Source: Nitrososphaerota archaeon (GTDB lineage: Archaea > Thermoproteota > Nitrososphaeria > Nitrososphaerales > Gagatemarchaeaceae). From it: DNA of 12,395 nucleotides. Under the pieces are notes generated by a model. That model ran no database searches. It had not been told where the DNA came from and saw only the letters and a program-made list of their open reading frames with translations. This document shows, piece by piece, positions 9,001 through 12,395 of this stretch (position 1 is its first letter; each line of letters starts with the position of its first letter). Position numbers and translations under genes: made by a program. The stretch is from the NCBI GenBank assembly GCA_005877225.1, contig VBPK01000143.1, forward strand, positions 1 to 12,395, written 5' to 3'.

Positions 9001-9830
9001 CTGCAATCTCTGACAGCATAAGCAAGTCGGCGGGGAAATTCCTTTCCGAGGACTTCTCGCTCACACTCTCTGACGCGTTGAGTCACATGCGTACCACCGC
9101 ACTGAACCTCGCAGACGCGTCACCCTTCTTGGACTCGACTTCGAGATTCGCGCTGTCGACGAGAGCTGCCTTCGACAGTTTCTCCTTCAGCAGTGCGATG
9201 TCCAAGATCGCCCGTTACGCCACAGGAGTGACCGACGCATTCTCGTTCAGCGATAGGGTGCCGTTATCAAGGACTTTGCTCAACTCCTTCCAGCTGCTTG
9301 TTACCGACTCATACGCCTACGGCGAAGCCTCCGCTCGCTCTGCTGGGAAGTCGATAATCGACTCCTTCACGCTGGGAGACCAGATTGGCTTGAGTGGGAC
9401 AGGGAATTCCCCCGGCTTCTTCACGGACTTGGCGAACAAACTGGTCGGAGGATTCAATGGGCTGGGCGCAGTATTCGATGGGCTGACCGGGATCTCGACC
9501 GGGACCTCGACCGGGACCTCGACCGGGAAACCGACCGGGACTCCGACCGTGACGAGTCGCACCGTCTTGGGCTTCGGGCTAATCGTCGCACTCGCCGCAA
9601 TGGTCGCAATCTTCGTGAGAAGAAGGAAAGAAAGCGGCTGTAATGTCATAACTGTGGCGGCTCCTCTATGCCCCCGATTCGGCGCGAAACACAAATGCGC
9701 AACTCATGCTGGACACACGGGAGCTCACCTGTGCAGGTGCGGCGCTTCATATGGAAGGATCCCCGCTAACGGCCCTCAGCAGCATTCAGGGGTTTCAGAA
9801 GCCTCTTTACCGCGTCCTCAAGCGGAATAA
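3018..9830 (+). CDS. Giant tail-anchored surface protein with about 80 short tandem repeats
   Basis: This is a 2270-residue predicted envelope protein. Residues 1-28 form a signal peptide (MRR, a hydrophobic core, cleavage near PVHA-A). Residues 29-255 form a beta-rich domain containing WYLVNPPSGTANVVV and ISFNGVDQTTP, a pattern seen in many secreted prokaryotic proteins. Residues 263-420 form a second beta-rich domain (WETPSEIGAQVVSGIWTFDL). From residue 423 to about 2120 run some 80 units of 18-22 residues alternating two flavours: R-V-F-T-G-F-R-x-x-S-E-x-P-x-I-S-D-A-x-S and N/S-K-G-A-G-K-F-P-L-x-S-V-V-P-S-D-V-V-G. A TGTSTGTSTGKPTGTP linker follows at 2157, then one membrane helix (2182-2200) and RRRKE. 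The tail of 65 residues holds C2218, H2225, C2227, H2230, H2233, H2237, C2239 and C2241. Topology implies a surface stalk with the tail inside the cell. Adhesin or S-layer-associated stalk is my inference; no enzymatic motif is seen. Unlike its left neighbours, the frame is intact throughout. Confidence 0.9.
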   Translation: MRRVPKTLTVLFLLIISIFPIALPVHAAIHTYYLGSSTVGSCSGRCDVLTTAPGTGIAIDNQATSTVSTDSAGRVIISFTDGTGTNGLLIVGGTVDNSAITGVTYQNIALTLAVADTQKPFTSIWYLVNPPSGTANVVVTSASSTPAAIGVISFNGVDQTTPIPTTAKNDNANGATSPATVSITNANANSWVMDVVGSGDLHGFTNGASTTTQWNVINSGNSGASSTKGPLSASTVTNFSWTLGNADAWNDVAVEIKPFAGTSQVISTTTGNFMVEPDVSASATGTPTTSTPSGYAWETPSEIGAQVVSGIWTFDLTVGSSASTGTASVWITVWNCQTSSEETCAFLFKNWDNTTNVISTGATKRTYVTGTIGPFNDIQFLVVEYWLHVTVAGASGQMVRETTVSSASDVGTPGFAFSYSLPENPTVSDSQGTFFQGFRAPPGESPTVSDSSTKLFRGFRINSETPPLSDAMVRLFTGFRALAEMPTISDAIARVFTGFRGLTESIAGDVTDSIRKSAGKFVSETPALSDVTSRLFTGFRSLTETPDISDIAERLFAGFRGLTESLTVSDAIERLFAGVRSPAETPAISDAVSRVFTGFRTTSENLAGDVTDSINKSAGKFVSETAALSAVTSRLFTGFRSLTETPTISDIASRLFTGFRGVPENLASAIADSVSKGAGKFAVESVVPSDVVGRVFAGFRTLTESPTVADSVARVFSGARDISENLASLISDTANRGTFSFLSEAVAPSDVATSVFNGFRTLSETPSVSDAADRVFTGFRTTSEDLGSMIADVLGKGVPVFPSEVVSVSEVADRVFAGFRTLSETPTVSDVASRVFTGFRTTSENLASMISDVINRGVARSLSEVVSVAASVSKGAGKFPLLSVVPSDVVGRVFTGARAISESSVSSMSDSVTRAFTGFRSTSESLASAIAASVSKGAGKFPLLSVVPSDVMGRVFTGFRTLSETPTLSDAASRAFTGFRTTSENLASAISGVVNKGVARSISVVVSIATSVRKDVGKFPLETLVPSDVASRVFTGARAISEDSVSAVSDSVIRAFTGFRSTSENLASAIAASVRKGAAKFPLLSVVPSDVVGRVITGFRTLSETPSVSDAADRVFTGFRTTSESLASAISGVVNKGVSKSLSEVVSIADSVRKGAGKFPLESVVPSDVVGRLFTGFRTTSESLASAISGVVNKGVSKSLSEVVSIADSVRKGAGKFPLESVVPSDVVDRIFTGARAISEDSVSAVSDSVIRAFTGFRSTSESLASAIADSVSKNVGKSLSEAPPISDTTSRLFSTFKGLTESTTVSDTIVRFFTGLGRGIAEAPIISDATSRAFTGFRTTSENLASTISDVVNKGVARSLSEVVSIADSMSKGAGKFPLVSLVPSDVIGRIFTGARAISENSVSTMSDSVTRAFTGFRSTAESLASALSDSISKGAGKFALESVVPSDVIGRVFTGFRTLAETPTISDAASRVFTGFRTTSWDLSSAISDVVTKGAAKSISEVVSIAVSLNKGAGKFPLLSVVPSDVVGRVFTGARAISENSVSAVSDSVTKLFHGFRGTAESLASALSDSINKGAGKFPLLSVVPSDVVGRVFTGARAISENSVSAMSDSVTTVFHGFRSTSESLASAIAAIVNRGVARSLSEAPPISGTTSRLFTGFRGLTESPTVSDAIARLYAVARSLSETPTISDATSRAFTGFRTTSENLASMISDVVNKGVARSLSEAPPISDAASRVFSGARGISENISSLISDLVDHTRNNFALLSEAVVPSDLATRFFNGFRASSESPAISDAVARVFGGFRALAEGPPISDAASRLFTGFRTTSEDLASTISDVVNKGVARSLSENLASLISDTVSKGTFRFLSEAVAPSDLATRIFNGFRASSESPTISDAVTRLFAGFRTMTESPTVADSVARVFSGARGISENISSLISDLVDRNRNIAAFFSEAVAPSDTVTRILLAFRNPSEDLGGTISDGVTRLAVLSRGVSQDLSTAISDSISKSAGKFLSEDFSLTLSDALSHMRTTALNLADASPFLDSTSRFALSTRAAFDSFSFSSAMSKIARYATGVTDAFSFSDRVPLSRTLLNSFQLLVTDSYAYGEASARSAGKSIIDSFTLGDQIGLSGTGNSPGFFTDLANKLVGGFNGLGAVFDGLTGISTGTSTGTSTGKPTGTPTVTSRTVLGFGLIVALAAMVAIFVRRRKESGCNVITVAAPLCPRFGAKHKCATHAGHTGAHLCRCGASYGRIPANGPQQHSGVSEASLPRPQAE
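4534..4973 (+). repeat. 300-nt-offset direct repeat, about 140 nt per copy
   Basis: Bases 4534-4673 and 4834-4973 match with six differences (at 4560, 4561, 4593, 4606, 4656 and 4657). They encode the GDVTDSI, KSAGKFVSET and RLFTGFRSLTET units. This is an older duplication near the 5' end of the array. Confidence 0.85.
6372..6702 (+). repeat. Perfect tandem segmental duplication, 174-nt period
   Basis: Bases 6372-6528 are identical over 157 nt to 6546-6702. The offset is 174 nt, that is 58 codons or three units (TTSESLASAISGVV, NKGVSKSLSEVVSIADSV and the KGAGKFPLESVVPSD unit). Absence of even synonymous differences marks it as the most recent duplication in the array. Confidence 0.9.
8219..8824 (+). 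repeat. 546-nt-offset direct repeat, 60-nt perfect core
   Basis: Bases 8219-8278 are identical to 8765-8824, and similarity continues a few bases further with one mismatch. Both encode SGARGISENISSLISDLVD. Flanking units (SEAV-PSDLATR-FNGFRASSES) are also shared at 8310-8380 and 8610-8680, so a longer block was copied and later diverged. Confidence 0.8.
9486..9557 (+). repeat. 12-nt coding microsatellite (Thr-Gly-Thr-Ser linker)
   Basis: About five copies of a 12-nt unit close to ACCGGGACCTCG run in frame and then degrade. They encode TGIS-TGTS-TGTS-TGKP-TGTP directly before the membrane helix. Copy-number change would be in frame and alter the length of this wall-proximal linker. Confidence 0.8.
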
Positions 9831-9831
9831 A

Positions 9832-9846
9832 TGCTCTTCGAGAGCA
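9832..9846 (+). terminator. Small hairpin directly after the giant gene's stop
   Basis: TGCTCT-TCG-AGAGCA forms a perfect 6-bp stem with a 3-nt loop beginning 2 nt after TAA 9828-9830. No T-tract follows, so its role as terminator or mRNA 3'-end structure is uncertain. Confidence 0.3.
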
Positions 9847-10099
9847 CATTCTCATCCGCCAGATGATTTCTCGCGGCTAAGTCACTGAGACAGGATTCAG
9901 GCATAAGACGAGGCTCCCACGAAATTTCACGACCTAATGGGGGTCTTCACAGTCTCCGCTCCTCTTCTTCTCGGTCTTGGTAATTCCCAAAGACGGTAGT
10001 GGAATTATCTCCAGTTCTTCCGTCTTGGGCTCCGAATGGATTTGCAGCCTGAATCAAGGGTCCATAACCATTAATCACCAGTTCCACTCTGAAACCGAG
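9847..10099 (+). other. Intergenic region with an imperfect inverted repeat
   Basis: No gene is supported. CCCAAAGACGG at 9986-9996 pairs with CCGTCTTGGG at 10020-10029 with one bulged A, giving a 10-bp stem with a 23-nt loop about 70 nt before the next ATG. It could be a leader structure, an operator or a termination hairpin. No clear TATA box was found. Confidence 0.35.
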
Positions 10100-10312
10100 A
10101 TGAGAGTCGTAAAACGCGAGTCTGAGAATATGGGAACAACGACATCGTTAGTGGGGAGAATGGCAGTTTTGCTCATTGTACTTTCGACTTTCGTCCTCGC
10201 CGAGTCGGCGGTAGGGAAAACATGCGCAAGGGCAGTAAATTCGGTCACGCGGACGGCAGTAAATTCGGTCACGCGGACGGGCAGGTCTGTCGGAGTACCG
10301 GTGATGCACTAG
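10100..10312 (+). CDS. Small secreted or membrane protein with internal octapeptide duplication
   Basis: This is a 70-residue product from ATG 10100 (MRVVKRESENMGTTTSLVGR). ATG 10130 is an alternative start that gives a more compact signal sequence; neither has a strong ribosome binding site. A hydrophobic segment AVLLIVLSTFVLAESA resembles a signal peptide with cleavage near LAESA, leaving a basic, Val/Thr/Arg-rich mature part. That part includes AVNSVTRT twice in tandem, encoded by an exact 24-nt duplication, and ends GVPVMH. The TAG stop directly abuts the ATG of the next gene with no gap, implying translational coupling. No family is recognised. It may be a small partner or leader of the downstream surface protein, or merely a vestigial ORF with a fortuitous signal helix. 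Confidence 0.5.
   Translation: MRVVKRESENMGTTTSLVGRMAVLLIVLSTFVLAESAVGKTCARAVNSVTRTAVNSVTRTGRSVGVPVMH
10231..10278 (+). repeat. Exact 24-nt tandem duplication
   Basis: Two identical 24-nt copies lie at 10231-10254 and 10255-10278. The length is a multiple of three, so the frame is preserved and AVNSVTRT is encoded twice. Confidence 0.95.
10300..10305 (+). promoter_or_regulatory. Ribosome binding site inside the end of the small ORF
   Basis: GGTGAT lies 7 nt before ATG 10313 and within the coding end of the upstream small protein. It supports that ATG as the start and coupled translation of the pair. Confidence 0.55.
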
Positions 10313-11863
10313 ATGTTGCGACGACTACAATCAAAGACAATTCTTACAATCGCAGTGTTACTCTTGGTAGGCTTCAACACAGGCTACTTTCTACCCAGAT
10401 TTCCCTCTCAGTCCCTGAACTTGTTCAACCTGGTTCCCGGGGCCTTCGCGCTTGCGACACCGGCCAACTATCTCTCATTTCAAGGACAACTCACGGACCA
10501 GAACGGGGCTCCAATCACAACGACGAAGACGTTAACGCTTTCGATCTACGATGCGTTATCGGGCGGCAATCTGATTTACAACGAGACTCAGTTGGTCACG
10601 CCAGATTCGAGAGGGATATTCTACGTTCAAATCGGCAGCGCAGCAGGGAATGGGGTCCCCGCCGGAAGTCAGAGCTGGCCTCTAATATTCGACCTGCCTT
10701 ACTGGCTCGCCGTGAGAGTCGGAGTCACTGGTGCTTACCTAAGTCCGAGAATCTCGATAACTAATTCTCCCTACCCGCTGACTCGCTCGTCTGTTCCTGC
10801 CAGGTCCTTCACCACCGGCGCTAATCCCCCCTGCACCGATACGACCAATGGAGCAGCAAAGAACATGGGATTTGGTGTGACTTACACAACTTCTGCATCT
10901 ACCACTGGAACGATTTACATTGGGTTGACTTTCGACCTAAAGTCTGCTGCTGTTTCTGCGTCTGATACTTCCACATGGCAACTTGTTTATGGAACTGGAT
11001 CGGCTCCTGCTTGCAATGCTGCTCCATCCGGCACGGCCCGTGGCAATTCCTACCTAGCTCAACCTGGCGCTACAGTATTTTTGGAGATGGCTCAATCTGT
11101 TGGGGCGACAATTACGGGATTGAGCCAAAGCACGGCTTACTGGTTTGACGTGCAGGCAACGGACAACTCCGTGAACGGATGGATCTACTCTAAACCCGCC
11201 TTATCCGTCACAGACATTGTTTCATCCACTAATCCAAGCGCTGCGACCTCATTTGTGTCTAATGCAAATACCTGTAATGATGTGACTACGGTGGCAAGAA
11301 TGATGGGATTTGGTCTGCTCTACACGACAGGACGAAGCGATCAGTATTCCGGCGATATCTATGTGACTTTGACGTTCCAGACCAATTGGCCTACTAACAG
11401 CATTGACACTACAAAGTGGCAAGTTGCCTTTGGCACTGGTAGCGCTCCTGCCTGCAATGCTGCTGGGACTGGAACCCCGGTGGGCAAACAGTACACGATA
11501 GCAGACCAAACAACCAATCAATTGCAAGAGCCGCAAAATACAGGTTTTGTTCTTACTGGGTTGACGGCGGCAACAACCTATTGGTTTGATGTGCAAGCGA
11601 CAGATAGTGCGACCAATACGTGGACCTATTCTAAACCACAGATGGCGGTTGTTGAAGAGCCTATCCTCCCAGGCGTTCCATCTAATCTCTATTTCACTTC
11701 CGACGCTAATTCCTGTGGCAGCGCAAGCGCAACGGGAGTCATGGGGCTTGGCCCTGCATCTGGAAGTGTTGGCGTATATTATCAGACGAGTTCATCTAGC
11801 AGTGGCAACATATACGGAACTTTCACCTTCAATCTCGCAATGCGGCTACAACGGGCACTCTAG
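10313..11863 (+). CDS. Modular secreted protein, Cys-pair/YWFDV repeats, cut short by an internal deletion
   Basis: Residues 1-48 carry a signal sequence (MLRRLQSKTILTIAVLLLVG, likely cleavage near AFALA). Residues 50-158 form a known secreted-protein module: YLSFQGQLTDQNGAPI, LSIYDALSGGNLIYNETQ, GIFYVQIGS, YWLAVRVG and SPRISITNSPYPLT. Homologous modules often precede surface or fibre-like regions. Repeats follow at about 167-300, 311-447 and 455 onward. Each has Cys near its start, a YGTGSAPACNAA-type motif and a YWFDVQATD motif. The Cys pairs C174/C234 and C321/C381 are both exactly 60 residues apart and are likely disulfides. In the third repeat, after GNIYGTFTFNL, the frame changes to AMRLQRAL and stops at 11863. 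The loss is about 58 nt, leaving C468 without its partner. The product as written is 516 residues and lacks the rest of the protein. From about 10810 the codons become more A/T-ending than in the preceding region. Confidence 0.8.
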   Translation: MLRRLQSKTILTIAVLLLVGFNTGYFLPRFPSQSLNLFNLVPGAFALATPANYLSFQGQLTDQNGAPITTTKTLTLSIYDALSGGNLIYNETQLVTPDSRGIFYVQIGSAAGNGVPAGSQSWPLIFDLPYWLAVRVGVTGAYLSPRISITNSPYPLTRSSVPARSFTTGANPPCTDTTNGAAKNMGFGVTYTTSASTTGTIYIGLTFDLKSAAVSASDTSTWQLVYGTGSAPACNAAPSGTARGNSYLAQPGATVFLEMAQSVGATITGLSQSTAYWFDVQATDNSVNGWIYSKPALSVTDIVSSTNPSAATSFVSNANTCNDVTTVARMMGFGLLYTTGRSDQYSGDIYVTLTFQTNWPTNSIDTTKWQVAFGTGSAPACNAAGTGTPVGKQYTIADQTTNQLQEPQNTGFVLTGLTAATTYWFDVQATDSATNTWTYSKPQMAVVEEPILPGVPSNLYFTSDANSCGSASATGVMGLGPASGSVGVYYQTSSSSSGNIYGTFTFNLAMRLQRAL

Positions 11864-12395
11864 TAGGAAACTCATACAGTTTCAATAGCGAGGCGGCAGT
11901 TGTTGGTGGCAACGCAGAGACAGTATCGTTTGTACTCACTGGACTTCTTAAGGATACAATCTATTGGTTCGACGTGAAGATGATCGCTTCTAGTGGAACC
12001 GTCACCGCAAGTAATCCGCAACTCTCAGTCAGCGAAGCTACACTAGGAGATATTCCTCACAGTAATGTTCACTTTATGTCGACAACGGCTTCATGCGCGG
12101 ATTCAACGGCGAGTGCTGTAATGGGAGGACTTTCTTCTTCGGCTACCAATGGTGTTCTTCCAATGACATATACGATTAGATCATGGGGCACTGGAAACAT
12201 CCAAGTAACGTTGAATTTCAAAATAACTACTCCAGCAGTAGCCTCGGGTGATACCACTCAATGGCAATTTAATTACGGTACAGGAGCCACACCAGCGTGC
12301 AGTGCAGCTGTGACTGGCACGCCTGTTGGTAATTTGTATGAGCAGATTTCAAACACGGCAACGGCGAGGCAGTATAGTGAATCACTGAGCGTTGT
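11839..12395 (+). pseudogene. Continuation of the same modular protein in the shifted frame, open to the right edge
   Basis: Starting at AAT 11839 the frame reads NAATTGTLVGNSYSFNSEAA, then VLTGLLKDTIYWFDVKM, completing the third repeat. A fourth repeat follows: FMSTTASCADSTASAVMGG, GNIQVTLNFKITTPAVASGD, WQFNYGTGATPACSAAV, TGTPVGNLYEQ. There is no stop to base 12395, so the full gene extends beyond the window. The Cys codons of repeat four are at 12094-12096 and 12298-12300. This piece has no start of its own. It is the original 3' part of the gene at 10313, separated by the deletion at about 11835-11840, and would be expressed only if the deletion is an assembly artefact or is bypassed. Confidence 0.75.

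Larger units (their letters stand above)
4284..9377 (+). repeat. Coding tandem-repeat array, about 60-nt units with 303-nt and 420-nt higher-order periods
   Basis: Units average 60 nt (range 54-66) and stay in frame for over 5 kb. Two unit types combine into a five-unit super-unit of exactly 303 nt (101 codons: 21+18+19+22+21), found at 5517-5819, 5937-6239, 6531-6833, 7014-7316 and 7434-7736. Starts are spaced 420, 594, 483 and 420 nt. Units toward the 3' end (after about 8880) become progressively diverged, with SLTLSDALS, SFSFSSAMS and AFSFSDR variants. The array probably grew by unequal recombination in its middle. Confidence 0.85.

Noticed and set aside
4284..9377. The regular 60-nt repeats as a CRISPR array.
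   Set aside because: Units are contiguous coding sequence without unique spacers, vary in a codon-aware way and have no cas genes nearby.
10222..10764. A 180-codon + frame overlapping the small ORF and the second surface gene.
   Set aside because: Arg/Ser-rich out-of-frame shadow; the other frame carries a signal peptide and recognisable secreted modules.

Overview
The window looks like an accessory locus for cell-surface proteins in a prokaryote, most likely an archaeon. Two large secreted or surface-anchored modular proteins are encoded on the + strand (3018-9830 and 10313 to beyond the right edge), with a small signal-bearing protein directly ahead of the second. The archaeal assignment is an inference from the giant tail-anchored repeat protein, the GGAGG/GGTGA ribosome binding sites and the DUF2341-type domain. 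No rRNA, tRNA or core gene is present to confirm it.

Left flank (1-2640): every recognisable gene here is broken by small insertions or deletions. In order these are the 3' end of a DUF2341/concanavalin-like surface protein (+, 1-492), a small helical protein with a Cys-rich C-terminus split at a run of seven C (-, 499-986), an Apea-like HEPN protein spread over about eight reading-frame pieces (-, 1058-2140), and a short unrecognised frameshifted ORF (+, 2271-2532). The region 2533-3017 has no gene I can support.

Centre (3018-9830): one uninterrupted 2270-codon gene. It encodes a signal peptide, two beta-rich N-terminal domains, about 80 tandem copies of an 18-22-residue unit, a Thr/Gly/Ser linker, one C-terminal membrane helix with an Arg cluster, and a 65-residue Cys/His-rich tail predicted to be cytoplasmic. 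At the DNA level the repeats show nested periodicity: units of about 60 nt, five super-units of exactly 303 nt, a 420-nt spacing, and a recent tandem duplication of 174 nt.

Right flank (9831-12395): a 269-nt spacer with two small hairpins, then a 70-residue protein with a signal-like helix and an internal 24-nt tandem duplication. Its TAG stop directly abuts the ATG of a second modular surface protein. That protein carries a 'YLSFQGQLTDQNG' type domain and then roughly 130-residue repeats with a conserved Cys pair and a 'YWFDVQATD' motif. Its third repeat has lost an internal segment of about 58 nt, which shifts the frame. The original frame ends at 11863, but the ancestral frame stays open from 11839 to the end of the window.

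The common theme is extracellular adhesion or envelope decoration, with duplication and deletion reshaping the repeat proteins. No CRISPR array, intact mobile element or complete defence system is visible.
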